From contig JAQFVV010012435.1 in the NCBI GenBank assembly GCA_028023455.1, positions 1,238,001 to 1,302,000 of the forward strand: a stretch of 64,000 nt of DNA. Reading direction: 5' to 3'. Origin of the DNA: Epiperipatus broadwayi (Eukaryota; Onychophora; Udeonychophora; Euonychophora; Peripatidae). The translations under genes were made by a program, and so were the position numbers. Under the pieces are notes generated by a model that saw only the letters and a program-made list of their open reading frames with translations, was not told the DNA's origin and did no database searches. Shown here one piece after another: positions 44,400-56,514 of the stretch; positions within the stretch are counted from its first letter, which is position 1; each line of letters begins with the position of its first letter.

Positions 44400-45560
44400 G
44401 AAAAGAAATTAAGGGAAAGTTTGAAAATTTAAAAGCACCCTAGAGATAATTTTGAGGGAGGCGAAAACATGCTGTACTACAGAAATAAAAAGAAAGAAAA
44501 TGGATAATTTTATCTCACTAAGATATAGATAATAAATTTGCAGTTTTTTTAAAGAGGTATTAAATACAAGATTTAGCTGTGCATCCATTATCCTGTTAAT
44601 TAATCTGAGCAAATAAATAATAAAAAAAATAAGGAAATTGAAATAGTTAAGAAATTTACGACAACCGACATCCCTGAGATAATAAAAATATAATTCTTTA
44701 GGGAATACCAATAGATTTATTATTAAAGTATAAAAACTTCAAAGAAAAGAAGGAAAGTGAAATCTATCGCGATCGAATAATTTTCTATAGATAATGATAT
44801 TTACTGAGGCTATAACCTCGATAATATGCATGTAAGATGCGATAGTAGGGACCTCTACAGGTGTTTAACCACAAGCTTACGCTATGGAAGAAAAGAGGGA
44901 AACCCTTCTTTACTTCAACCTACTTTCTATTTAAATAGGTGAAGCTGCCATCGTTGCAATGATTTAATTAATATAAGCACTACTTATTACAGATTTAAGG
45001 AGAGAAAATGATCTCTACAGTGAAGGTAAACCAGTTCCCTAATATGGAGTAAATAATAATTGAATAAAAATCATGCAAGCAACAACAACAAGATGCTTTA
45101 AAACTGCTATCAATATTTAATCAAATTAATGCCATTTAATTGCAGTGTTTGATTAACCTAAATGACAAGAAGTCTTGAGTTGGAAAAAAGGGACATCTTT
45201 TGGAAAGAGTGACAGACTTCCATTAACATGCCCTTTTTTAATCCACTGTTAAATCCGATTATGAATATGCCATATTGTCATTCATTATCATTAGATGTAA
45301 AATCTGTATCTTATAGACAGTTTCTTAGGGGATATAATTTCACATCTTTAACATAAATTGTTTGATGGTTTGATATAAATGTAAAATATTGTACTGTATA
45401 ATTACAAGCAGATGATTCATTTTATTTTGTTTTTTCATGTTATACGCAAGTGTGTCTAATGAAAAGATGGTCGGTTCTCCAAGCTATCTGCAGTTCCTTT
45501 TCTGAAGCAATTTATTGTAGTTTGTTATTCACTGAAGGCACTAACATATCTGAGCCATGA
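44400..45560. other. AT-rich stretch with a small hairpin
   Basis: 'GAGGCTATAACCTCG' (44806-44820) forms a short hairpin in a moderately GC-richer block (44760-44960). No frame or known element was identified. Confidence 0.35.
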
Positions 45561-45569
45561 TTTACGACA

Positions 45570-45800
45570 TGAAATGTGATTAATTTTGTACCTTCATATT
45601 ACCCGCAATGCTATCCCTGCCATCAAAAAATCTTGCAAACCACTTAAAAACATTCTTGCGATTCATGGCATCATGCCCCAAACAGTTTGAATCATTTCAA
45701 ATGTTTCAGTATCAGTTTGCTGATTTAAAACAAAAATGTAGTGTTAGTGCATTGTTCTATTGCATTAAGGTATATAAGACATCCTGTCAAACATCACATC
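45570..45800 (-). pseudogene. Mariner-type transposase N-terminal helix-turn-helix (GVQW3/FLJ37770-like)
   Basis: The minus strand reads ETFEMIQTVWGHDAMNRKNV (about 45712-45653) and FKWFARFFDGRDSIAGN (about 45652-45600). This matches the HTH_48-type DNA-binding head of mariner transposases ('F-x-M-I-x-x-x-Y-G-D-D-A-M-S-R-x-x-x-x-E-W-x-x-R-F-K-x-G-R-x-S-I'). The catalytic DDD half is not visible downstream. The 67-residue plus-strand frame at 45608-45811 is its antisense. Confidence 0.6.
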
Positions 45801-45849
45801 ATAATTTGTAATTCAATTACACTAGTATCTTGTTTTAAAATGAATAACT

Positions 45850-47870
45850 AATCTATGTCACTATGTAGCAACACATGTTGACTTAAAGATGGTCATGCAG
45901 GCAGAGATAAAACAGTCACCAGTCAATCTCTTACTGGCATATACTATATATTTTATAGATACAATGCATAATACTAGCTGAAATCTGTACAAAATATTTG
46001 AAATAATATTCACACACTATTTGGTATGATTTGTTAGAAGTTATAATCTTCTCAACATAGTTTATATTAATGTTTTATATTTCTAGTAAATTCAAATATT
46101 CAGGGCAAAACAAAGCCCTTGGTAAATAATTCAGAAATATGACATTTATAAATTTTGTGAAGTACTTTTAAAATAAAGCCTGCCTTTTGTTCATTAGTTT
46201 CCAAGCTATGTGTGTCATTTGTTTTATTATGCATATACCTAAACATGACTATTTACATTTTATTTTTTACTTTTAAAGGGGGGATGTTTCACACAAATTT
46301 TTTGATAGTTCCATGACACCCAAAGATTCTTTAGCAATTTCCTGAGGTGTAATTCATGAATTGTGCACCTTTAGCATAGAGCACATTCTTGGCCTGAATT
46401 TACTCTTATAAGAGCAAGTTGAGGTATATTTTCAAGAGAATAGAGACACCATAGTGGATCTATCCTGCCCAATTCAAAAAGGAATTTTATATTGTAATCT
46501 TGTTCAGGCATATACCAATATGGTAATGCACCATAAACATGGTAAATGACATGATTTTTAAATGAGAATTTTGAGAAATATCAATACTTTGATTAATAGT
46601 TAAATATATATTGTTTGCAAATGAAGGTTCAGCTTTAAAAAAGTCTTGGCCATCTCCAATCAGTAAATTGACCGTACATTCACTTTGGATTAATGCTCAT
46701 TTCATACTATTATTAGGTTGTTTGATTTACCAGATACATAGAAAGTCATCTTATCTGTAAGCTGTAATTTTGTAGAAACCTTTGCCAGATGATGAAATCT
46801 AACTGCACTTCAGTTATACTTCAGAGTTTTCAAATCTTGACATTTTTTTTTTGTTCCTGGGACTCAAGATAGAACAATTTAATTGTCAGGATTTTGAAAG
46901 AAAAAACTAGCACACACAATCTATCTACATAAAATCAACGCTGAATAATAGGTAGTATATTGTCTGGTCATTTTTTATGGAAACAAAATAATAATGAATA
47001 TTAATTGTTATAAGTTATAGATTAGAATTCAAATAAAAAGAAAATGTTAAATTTTAATGAGAAGCAAATTATAAAGAAAACTGATTTATTATAAAACATT
47101 AGTATATATACAACTGAATTTTTTTTCGTTTCGAAAAAAATTCATAAAACTGAATTTTTAATTTCCAAAGTAAGTTTTTAAGGATACTAGTTCAAGTATT
47201 TATTTTGATAAAATTTGCTGCTGCCAAAAATGTTCTTTTATACGTAGGTAGATTAGCAAAGGCATGCTTTTCTAATCTTTCTGAGATAATGAACTCTAAT
47301 CATTATAAATATAATTTGAAAAAAAACCCAGATTATCTGGAAATGTATTGATTTCCATCATGATATTCTTTTGAATGTAATTATTGATGAATTTACAAAA
47401 ATAAACACATACATTATAAATTACGTAATAGTTGTATATTCCATTCTTTCGAACTACCGACAAGAGGGCGGGGGTGATGGTTCAGGGCTCTGGTTGAAAT
47501 TCTAATCATAATGGTGTGGATTGTTCATTAAGAGTAATAATTGCAATAATTACCCCTTGTAGGTGTAGAAGTAACTTTTTATGTAGCACTGCTTTGAGTA
47601 TTGGTGAGTGATTTTCATTATCCGTGATGCACATTTTAGGCCAATTTTTTTTTAAAGCGCATTGTATAATACGCGGAGGTTATTTCCTATGTTGCTTTCA
47701 AAAATGCTTTGTTTCATTTCTCCAGTCAATAATACTTTCAGTTGTTGAAAACTTTCTATTACACAGTTAAGTGCTATTCTGATTCGCAAGTTTTTTTTGC
47801 AAACTTTATCCATTTTTTTTAAATACTTGAATAATTGATTTCATAAAAAATAAATAAATATCATTTTATC
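45850..47870. other. Unassigned stretch, partly lower in repeats
   Basis: The block at about 46270-46800 has balanced composition and resembles no family elsewhere in the window. The minus strand shows short protein-like runs (QDFFKAEPSFANNIYLTINQ) in a stop-ridden frame, perhaps an old transposon or host-derived fragment. A GC-richer patch lies at 47455-47700. No feature can be claimed. Confidence 0.3.
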
Positions 47871-47875
47871 CCATT

Positions 47876-47962
47876 GTTGGCACCTATGCTAGAAATGATA
47901 ATTTTTATGAAATCCATTATCCATGGCTTCTTCATCCAAACTAGTTTCTGGTTTATAGAATA
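47876..47962 (+). repeat. Family X fragment
   Basis: 'TTGGCACCTATGCTAGAAATG', 'AAATCCATTATCCATGGC' and 'CATCCAAACTAGTTTCTGG' follow the X order at low identity. Confidence 0.4.
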
Positions 47963-48395
47963 ACATTGAATATGGATTTAACAAAAAACTATCTTCTGTT
48001 TACTCAGGTGGTAATGGAGAATAATGGAATTTGTTTTATGTAAAGTATTAAGTAAGTTGAGGTCGTATAATATTTTTTAGTTTTAAAAACCTGATCACTA
48101 TTTTTTAATTAGTAATCGTTTTAACTCTGAATATGTATTTTGTCTTTCTATCTTATTGATTTTACTTAGAAACAATAATTTGGATGTCCATTCCGAGTCC
48201 ATTTTTTAATTCTTGCTTCCTTTCTGCTTATGCTTCTCATTACAAATGCTGCATAATGCTTATGAGAACTGTACATTTAGAATCAAATTAAATTGCTTCT
48301 AAAGTAGGCAAAACAGAGTTTGAAACAAATAATAATAATAAAAGAAAAAACAATTTAACTTAATACTCATACTGCTTATTATTTTTTCCAATATA

Positions 48396-49005
48396 AATAG
48401 TTACATTTTGATTTACAAGCCTAAGACTTGTTCTACCCACAACTTGGACACTTGTCCATTCTAGATAAATACAGTAATGATTATCGTTAATAATGTATTA
48501 AACGAGATTATTTCTAGCCCAGATAGAAACATTAAACCTCAGTTAAAGACTAATGTATCAGACTTTTTAATTAAGCACGCACACGCACACACGGAATAAT
48601 TCAACCTCATTTGTCTTTTTCCCTGTGTAATATGGATGTACTAAATAACCTCTGCACCATCGTACTTTCCTTTTAAAACTTATGAATAAAGATATTATAA
48701 AAGACAAATGATTCTCAAGATGCATTCTGCGCTAAAACAGCACTCATCAATTGATTCAGGTTTACCATCTCATATATTCAATATTTATGAATAGCAAATT
48801 GTTACATTTGGATTTACAAGTGCCAAAGTTAAATCCATCCACAACCAGTCTAGAAAACACAGTAGAAATTATCACTGACCATTTATCAAGCTAGAGATTA
48901 TTTCTAGCCTAGATATATTTTAAATCTCAGTTACAGATTAATATGTCTATTTTTTCTAATTAAACACATACACACATTGGAGTAATTGAACGTCATTTCT
49001 TTCTT
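48396..49005 (+). repeat. Diverged ~215-bp direct repeat around a Y fragment
   Basis: The segment at 48396-48620 recurs at about 48790-49005: shared phrases are 'GTTACATTTNGATTTACAAG', 'GAGATTATTTCTAGCC' and 'CTAATTAANCACNNACACAC'. Between them is a degraded family Y fragment (48690-48790, minus) whose core reads UUGAUGA with stem I UCAA/UUGA. The arrangement suggests Y copies inside a larger tandem unit. Confidence 0.55.
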
Positions 49006-49394
49006 CAATAGCTTTTAAAGAATTGTGACGAAAAGACTTAATTCACCTCGTAGTATATAAATGCTTTTTTTAAATGTTTCCATTTTTAAATTAAAAAATA
49101 TTTTTTTTGTGCCATTTTCTAAAAATTGTCACTGCTAAGCTTGTGATATAGTAATTAAATACTGCAGTAGTTATTAATAGACAGGAGACATTAGTTATGC
49201 TTTAAAAAAAATAAAAAAATGAGAGTAAACAAACTATTTTAATTTAAAAAAAAAAATTATAGCTGCCAGCAAAAACTTTTGCTTAAAAAAATTAATATTA
49301 AGCATTTACTTTTCAACGTCTTAAATTTTATAGTAAACATGCTTATATAATTTAATTAACTATATATATAATACTATAAATTCAATCAATCAGT

Positions 49395-50260
49395 CAATCA
49401 ATGAATAGTATCCTCTCATCTGTTCATAAGTCTCCAAAGAACAAATTTCCCCATTTTGCCATTTCTTTCTCTTCACTGCCCAGCTCTTCAACTCAATGTA
49501 TCTCTTCCCATCTCTTATATCATCCAGCAAGGTCAATCTTTTCTATCCCTTTTTATTTTCACTCATCATTCCATCTAATCATCAAACTATTTTTTTTTTA
49601 AAATATAGTCCAGTCCAGTTTCTCTTTCTATCTGTAATTTTCTCAATCTTCTTTTTTCCTCTACTCATCAAAACTTCTTTATTTAGCATTTTATTAATCC
49701 AATCAATTTTTCCATTTTTCTCCATGACTATATCTCAAAGGCTTCCAATCTGTTCCTAATTTTTTCACTTATTGTCCACATTTCACATCCATAGAATAGT
49801 ATACTCCACACATACCATTTAATCTATTTTTAAATTCTTTCTTTCAGGGTCCACAGAATATTTTTTTTTCTCTTAGTAAATGCCTCCTTTTCCAACGCCA
49901 TTCTTCTTTTAACCTTATCTTCATTTCTTCTATCCTACCCAAAATATCTAAATCCATTAATCTGTTGAATTCTATTATCATGGATTTCAGCTTGAAGTCT
50001 CTTTGTATTTGTCTTTATCCATCAACACATGATTTTTTCAGTATTAATCTTTTTTATATTTTAAATATTCTTCCTCCAATTTATTCAATATATTCTGAAG
50101 ACATTTTTCATTATCTGCTATAAAAGCCACATTGTATATTTTCTTATTGTATCTTCAAAATTTGCTTCTTCCCAGTCTAAATATTTATTTAACATGTCTT
50201 CTAAATAAATATTAAAATGTTCAAGTGACATATTCCTCTTTCTATATTCACTTCATCAGT
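49395..50260 (-). pseudogene. RTE-like LINE, second lineage, RT C-terminus
   Basis: On the minus strand: INGFRYFG (about 49970-49945), the R-R-N-E-D-K-V-K-R-R-M-A block (about 49925-49890), WSILFYGCEMWT (about 49805-49770), NRLEAFEIYMVMEKNGKIDW (about 49752-49693), INKMLNKEVL (about 49690-49665). The pattern 'WSxLLYGCETWT...RLEAFEMWCYRRM...NEEVL' marks an endonuclease-reverse-transcriptase LINE different from the copies at 26 and 33 kb. Frameshifts are few over this part but the 5' two-thirds of the gene is gone. The plus-strand frames here are antisense. Confidence 0.7.
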
Positions 50261-50264
50261 ATCA

Positions 50265-51225
50265 TTATATTTTACATAACTATTATGAATGAGTACATTT
50301 AGATGTCTTCCATCAGTTAACTATGAAAATAAATAATATAATTGCTACATACAAGTCTCATAGGGCTGAGTTTGAAGTAACTCCTTTAACCAGATGTACC
50401 AATTTCTAAACATTTCTAACTAAAAATCAAATAAGTCTGTTAATAGTGCTATTTTTTATAATACCATATCTTCAGTCTTCTAACTGGCAATTTATTTATG
50501 GTCAGTTTTCAATTTGTCAATGTTTTCTATGTAACTTTGGTTAAATTTAATTCCAAAGTAGTGATCCTAATATTACAAACTATATATATATAAAATCCAA
50601 TCACAAATACTCACTGAAATTTTTTGGTAGCAGTATCTTCATGGTATATTGGTGAACTTTAGAACTAAATGTTCATGGATTAATTTCTATCTGAGGAAAA
50701 TAAAAAAACAAAAACAAATATTGACCAATTAAGTGGCATTTTTCTGTTAAGTTTGTTTTTTTGACATTGGAATGCCAGGATTTCCAGAAGAATAACCATG
50801 TGTTTTATATTTTAATTTAGCCTAACTTTTTGAAGATGTCACATACAACAGCATAACAAGCATTAAGAGAAACAGAGCTGGTTCTATGGGTAAGATAGTG
50901 GGGCAAATAGGCAACAGAATGAGACAACACATTAATGAATAAATACATATATATATTTATTTATGGTCATCAGGATGTTTCCATGGGTTGGTTATAGATA
51001 GAAAAGACATATTTTGCGGGTTCATCTATGTAAGACTTAAATTAGATATTCCAACGTTTAGACTTGATCACACAAGCTCTCAATTGGGAAATAAATACTA
51101 CATACTTGTTGAGGTGTTGTTAGCAGTATCTATAGAGGCACCACCGATAGTATTCACAATAAATGTTGAAGTTCCACAACTATTGAATAAATTGAAAAAT
51201 AAACAAATTTGTTCAATTTTATACA
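50265..51225. other. AT-rich stretch with a short frame
   Basis: The 96-residue frame at 50988-51278 has no recognisable domain, and its end runs into SINE-B. Inverted partners ATTCACAATAAATGTTGAAG (51153 region) and 'CATTTATTGTGAAT' (51366-51379) flank that SINE, so the SINE landed inside a small hairpin. Confidence 0.35.
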
Positions 51226-51229
51226 CCTG

Positions 51230-51352
51230 CTTTTTTTCTAGTTTTTTTTTTATATGTCTAAGCGTTGACAGGAAGTGAATCTGGGCCAGCTGTTTGGAAG
51301 ACAGCTATGCTAACCTCTATGCCACCAATGCTTGACTACTTTTTTTCTAGTT
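51230..51352 (-). repeat. SINE family B copy with TSD, diverged
   Basis: CTTTTTTTCTAGTT is duplicated at 51230-51243 and 51339-51352. The complement begins GTCAAGCATTGGTGGC and ends in an A tail, but the B-box region is diverged ('GATTCACTTCC'). It is an old copy whose TSD has survived. Confidence 0.75.
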
Positions 51353-51989
51353 GTGGAACCCTAACATTTATTGTGAATGCTGATTACAGCACCTTTACAA
51401 TTTATATACTATTCATTTCTCAGTTGAGGGCTTATGTGATCAAATTGAAACATTGGGATATCTAATTAAAATCTTACATGACTGAACCCCCAAAATATGT
51501 CTTTTATATATTTATTTAATATATACTTCTTTTCTATTACATCTATAATTTTGAATTGATTCTAGTAGCCTTATTATTAATTTTAGTAGGCCCAAAAGCT
51601 TCCCCCAGGCACTGAAATTGATTGGCCAGGCTCTGAAAAAAAACTAGACAAATTGACGTGTGAAAGAACAGTTTATTTTGTAAAGATATCTATTGTGACT
51701 TTTGATGATTGGATGGCTAACATGTTATAAAGGGGTCTAGGGTTTTGTTTTAATGTCCATAATAAAAAGGAGTGGTATTAGCTATTTACAAGGGATCTAT
51801 TACAAGATGTCTTCTGATGACAGGATTAACTGGAATATAATTGAATTTTTTTATATAATTATTCTCTGTGGCAGTTGTTTAAGTTTACTTTTTAACAACT
51901 TCTTATAAAAAATTATCCTTGCATATTTATTTAAATTTACTTTATTGTAGAGATCTCTCTCAATGTTAATTTGATTACAAAAAAAAAAA

Positions 51990-52090
51990 GTCATATGGCT
52001 TTATTACTCAGGAATTCATAAGAAGTTTGAGCGGCAGACATGTGAGTGCCAGAATCAACTCTGGGATTGATGTGATGTGATGTGATGTAC
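51990..52090 (-). repeat. SINE family D copy
   Basis: The complement of 'CTTTATTACTCAGGAATTCATAAGAAGTTTGAG' is the 3' end AATTCCTGAGTAATAAAG of the family, followed upstream by a degraded B region. '(TGATG)n' at 52070-52090 adjoins it. Confidence 0.5.
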
Positions 52091-52164
52091 TGTAGCTTCT
52101 TCTTAAACGAAGTCAAGAATCTCTCAGCAATTATACCAAGAGAAACTTGTTAGCTACTTACTTT

Positions 52165-52345
52165 TCCATTCCCCATTCTAAGTTTTCCCATATTCTGCTC
52201 CATCCCATTTCCACAACATAATCTTTGTCAACTCTACAGCCTTTATATCTAAATCCCCCATATCTTTTTCCAAACCCAGCTTAAAAACCAATAATCTATT
52301 GTCTGATCCCATGCTGGAATCTCTACCTACTGTGTCAAACCGCAT
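52165..52345 (-). pseudogene. Possible LINE endonuclease fragment
   Basis: The 61-residue minus frame contains SSMGSDNRLLVFKLGLEK, resembling the 'GSDHRLV' end of the AP-type endonuclease of RTE/Jockey LINEs, in which the His is catalytic. Here it reads Asn. Only this end is present. The call rests on one motif. Confidence 0.4.
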
Positions 52346-52937
52346 AGAAAATTTGATTTGCAAATTTATGTAAATAGTAAAAAAACAACTGCATTTTAAT
52401 TATATAAATCTGAATTTATGGTTTTATTTTTACATAAAAAAATTATTTATTATTTGTAAACAAAAAAAAAAAAGGCCTACTAAAGCAATCAAATGAATAA
52501 AGTTATTTCAAATGTTTTTATCATAAATAATCAAATCATTAGCCAATCAGGAGTTTATATGGCATTCAATGAGCATTGGAAATGACAGGATGGAGCTTTG
52601 ATCCGACACCTTGTGTATTTTGACTTCATTATTTTATTACTGTGATAAACTGCTTTGATAATATTAGATAAGGTTTGGAAGTACTGTATTATATTTCCAT
52701 TTGGAAAAGTACAATAAATCTAAAAGATAAATCTAGTGAATATCCTGTAGTTAGCATGTTTTCTAATTGTCTTTAATGATTTATCATTAGACTAAACAAA
52801 TCAGTATCCACCTTAATAGAATAGTATAACCAAATTGTTTTATTTAAAATATAATTATAGATAGTGTCTTTATGAAATTATTGCTTATAATTTTTATAAA
52901 ATTTTATATATGACAATATATAGGCAATTTTAACCGT

Positions 52938-53066
52938 AAAAAAAAACATTCATGTCAAGCATTGGTGGTCGAGAGGTCAGTGACACCTGCTTTACAAGCA
53001 GTTGTCCCGGGTTAGCGGGTTTGCATCCCGGCCGATGCGATGACACATGAAAAAAAAAACATTCAT
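52938..53066 (+). repeat. SINE family B, best copy, with 16-bp TSD
   Basis: The target duplication A9CATTCAT lies at 52938-52953 and 53051-53066. The element folds as a complete tRNA-like cloverleaf: acceptor GCATTGG (52959-52965) pairs with CCGATGC (53032-53038), the A box is TGGTCGAGAGG, the anticodon-like arm is CTGC-TTTACAA-GCAG with UAC at the anticodon position (as in tRNA-Val), and the B box is GGGTTTGCATCCC. After TATGACACATGA it ends in an A run. It is a Pol III-type retroposon, not a tRNA gene. Confidence 0.85.
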
Positions 53067-53239
53067 TATTTTTCTATTATTATATAATCAAATGATTTGT
53101 CACTCAGCAGGCTGGAAGATGTTTACACCCTGGACATGTGTGAATGAGGCTCATGTGTGGATCTTTACCTTTTGAGTTTGCCACTTTCCCATTGGATAAA
53201 CCATATAGGGAAATTTGCATATGTTTGCACCTCACCTAT

Positions 53240-54160
53240 CTAGTTATTGTTAATTTACAATCTCTTTTATTGCCAGTTCACTTTATTTTTCCAATTTTTT
53301 AGGATAAAGCATTAAGATATATTTTAATTAGATATCAGCTGATTGATTTACCTTTCAAGTGTAAACATGGTGATATGCTTGAAGTGAGAATTTTTCATGT
53401 ATTTGGTGAATTGTCTCATTCATTAAGAACTCATTCTTAGTGATAGGATATTACAGTCAAAATGCTATAAATAATTGACCTTTGTTAATAATCGGTTGCA
53501 AATTATGTATCAGAAAAATGGACATTATGTGCAATCAATTTTACAGTCCTAGTAAGAAACTACATATTTTATCAACATCATGCAGCTGAGTGCTATATTT
53601 TGGTGATTTACTTTACATGATTAATTTATTTGACTTGTCTGATCTTGAAAATGTAAGTTCTAGTAGGCATTCTGGTTCATAAGAGTAATTATAATACTTG
53701 TGAATGACCACAAATTTTTACTAGAGGACATTGTAGAGTTTCTGGATCAAAACTCAAATGCTGAAATGTCATATAATCTACTAATTATTCAATTATATAT
53801 ATTTGTGATGGTTTGCAATTTCTTGCCATCTTATTATGATAATTTATGATAGCTGGCTCAAAGAATCTGCATGTGACTGTGTATATAGATAAATTTATAT
53901 CTCAGTTTTTACTGTCAGCTAGATTTACTGCATTTTAATTTTAATAAAGAATACTACAATAAATTCAATTAAAAAACAGTAATAATGGTGTGTTTAATCA
54001 TCTCTAACTCTAACACCATTGTTATGGCTTTTAAATTTAATATTTGCTTAGTAAAATGATTAGTTATAAGTAATCATAATTGATTTATGCATCTGCTTAT
54101 ATATCTATTTCTGTTTATCTCAGCTGACCATGTATACTATCAAACATCACATAATCACCA
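53240..54160. other. AT-rich stretch, nothing recognised
   Basis: A SINE-D-like phrase on the minus strand near 53175-53205 is the only repeat hint. Confidence 0.35.
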
Positions 54161-54165
54161 TTTTT

Positions 54166-54300
54166 TATGCCAGAAACTATTCTGGGGATATTGGATGAGT
54201 AGGCACTAGATAGGGATTTTTTGCACAAACCTTCCTGCATCTATTGATTACTCTGGCTTGCACTGAGTGGCATTACTGTATGGAGAGCTTTGCCTCTGTG
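54166..54300 (-). repeat. Family X copy
   Basis: 'GCCAGAAACTATTCTGGGGA', 'GGATGAGTAGGCACTAGATA', 'CATCTATTGATTACTCTGGC' and 'ACTGTATGGAGAGCTTTGCC' follow the unit closely. The outer arms are missing. Confidence 0.65.
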
Positions 54301-54350
54301 TCTAACCATATATAATTAGAATTGCAATCACTCCACTGCTCTCTGACATT

Positions 54351-54452
54351 GTCTGTGTGGTTGTAGCCCTAATCAATGTCTAAAGTCTGTGTGGTTGTAG
54401 CCCTAATCAATGTCTAAAATCTATGTGATTGTAGGCGTAATCAATGTCTAAA
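54351..54452 (+). repeat. 34-bp minisatellite, three units
   Basis: Units at 54351-54384, 54385-54418 and 54419-54452 start GTCTGTGTGGTTGTAGCCCT. The first two are identical and the third has five changes. Confidence 0.9.
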
Positions 54453-54459
54453 CACAAGA

Positions 54460-56255
54460 ACTATTACCTTCAGATTAAAAGATTCGTATCTCAATTCTCA
54501 ATCAAGATAAGTAAATAGAAAATAAATATAGGCTTTACAAGAGGACTGAATTATTATAGTTTTCTGAAAATTTTGAAAATTGAAACACGCTTCTTTCCAA
54601 ATAATTCAACATTCAATAAATTAGTAAGAATGCAATTAATTATTCTACACTAGTCTTCCTAAAAGGCTGCACCCTTTAGTTTAGTCTTATTTCAATATAT
54701 TATAGTGTAAAAATTAATAGGCTGGAACATAAAAATACACAAGATTATGTGATATTAATTAATGTTATCATAGTATTAATATTTATAAATCTTTTCAAAT
54801 AAAGTATCACTTATATTATGCTTTAATAGTAAATATTATTAGAAGCATAGATCTTATGCATGATAAAACATAAACATTTTTATTGCTTTGCATAATTTGA
54901 TGTAGTGACTAGAGTAACTAACGCTAAATCTCATGAATATCATAACTCTGTGACTTCCAGAACTCCAATTTCATTAGCGCTTCTGTTAGCAACAATCTAC
55001 TCAATTGGTTATTTTTATTTAACAATTTTATTATATATATTCTCATAGGTGGTTATATAAAAAACAGCTAAAATTAGTGTTTTAAATATCTTTATAATTA
55101 TTTCTGTTTATCTTCTGTATGCTTCTTTGCATGCATCTAAAGATACTTATTCCATTATTAAAGAATGTGTGCGGACACCTTGATGTTTTCAAAAAATCCT
55201 ATGATCACAGCATATATTAACTTAAACGTTCCATTATTTAAGATGTAGGTAAAGGTAAAATAGCCTTCAAATAGCCTACCACAGACAAAGATACCCCCAC
55301 CAGCTTACCATGAAAGAAAAGTGAAAGAGAAAGAATTAATTCATCAAGCTTGATGTTAACAAATTGATCTCTTTCCATTGGCAAGTGGAGTAGGTATGAG
55401 CTACTCCTAAATAAAATTCCTAAATTTGTTTAGAAATCTGAAAAAAAAATGTTTGACTTATTTGGTTTTAAACGTGAGGTTATGGGTAAGGAAGCATATT
55501 AATGTACATTATTTATGAACTGAGGTAACAGTTAATCGGGATTATTACTTATTTCAGAATGCCAGTATTCTCCACATAAAATCTTAAAATGACTTTCCTG
55601 CTTTTTGAAATTCCATGCGAAACAAAACGATTGTACATTAAAACTTTGATTTATTATTTGTGGAAAAGATTAATTAGAAATTTTTAATTTGCATTATTTT
55701 AATAGGGAATGCAGATGTATGGATAAAAGAACAGTGCATTACCACTGGCAGAAAATTAATAATTTGATTGTAAGATAATATAAAAATGTACTTATATATG
55801 ATATTCAAAGCATATCTCCATTGAAAGCTAAAATTCTTTTTCAGAGCAATCTATAAATTTACATAATTATTAGATATTGGATAGTCATGCAACAATACTG
55901 GCTAGGAAGGTGATGGTTGGATGGCAGATAAAAAATTCAGTACTACTCATTGTTGAAAGTCAATAGACCGAAATTAATCCAGGGATTTGGATGTTGCAAT
56001 ACCATTTACCATCCATTGATATCTCAAGGTTGCAATAAATAATCTTTCAAAAACTACATTTTTTCTCTGGTACATTTTACAAGGCCTTATTTTAACTTTT
56101 CTAAAAGAGTTTAGACTGCCTAAAAGACTTATTTCAGATCTCTTAATTTGAAATTGCTTAGCAATATCAGATCTTTTAATTTTTATAAATTAAGCACATA
56201 ACTAATTTATTTATTTACCACTGTGTTTTATATGTAATAGTCACAAGGGAATCAC
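54460..56255. other. AT-rich stretch, nothing recognised
   Basis: A slightly richer patch at 55250-55340 ('ACAGACAAAGATACCCCCACC') matches nothing here. No coding frame of interest. Confidence 0.4.
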
Positions 56256-56265
56256 TCTGACACTT

Positions 56266-56510
56266 GTGCCATCATCATCATCATCAACCATTATCAATCC
56301 ACTGCAGGATGAAGGTCTCTCCAAGTTTAACCATCTTCTTCGATCTTTAGCTTCTCTTCTCCACATCATCCCTGAACACTTTCTTATTTCATTATCCATC
56401 TCACATGTGGTCTATTTCTGGGTCTTTTACAATCTCTTGGAATTTATAAATGTAAAAATTAAGTGATCTGAAGAAGTCTGTTATGAATCAAAACTTATAG
56501 GGGAATTAAA
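56266..56510 (-). mobile_element. RTE-like LINE 3' end plus PLE-tail-like phrase
   Basis: The (ATC)n run at 56270-56285 and 'CCATTATCAATCCACTGCAG' to 'CATCTCACATGTGGTC' and 'CTTTTACAATCTCTTGGAAT' are the complement of the RTE C-terminal coding region and 3' end. It breaks off at 56448, where 'CTGAAGAAG...GAATCAAAAC' (56472-56497) follows, a degraded copy of the PLE-tail phrase. The 66-residue plus frame is antisense. Confidence 0.65.
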
Positions 56511-56514
56511 TAAA

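Noticed and set aside
49496-49759. Hydrophobic 87-residue protein
   Set aside because: It is the antisense of the RTE-like reverse-transcriptase remnant at 49395-50260.
52959-53038. A functional tRNA-Val gene
   Set aside because: It folds like a tRNA with a UAC loop, but it has an A-rich tail, flanking target-site duplications, an abnormal B box and eight diverged relatives in the window, so it is a SINE.
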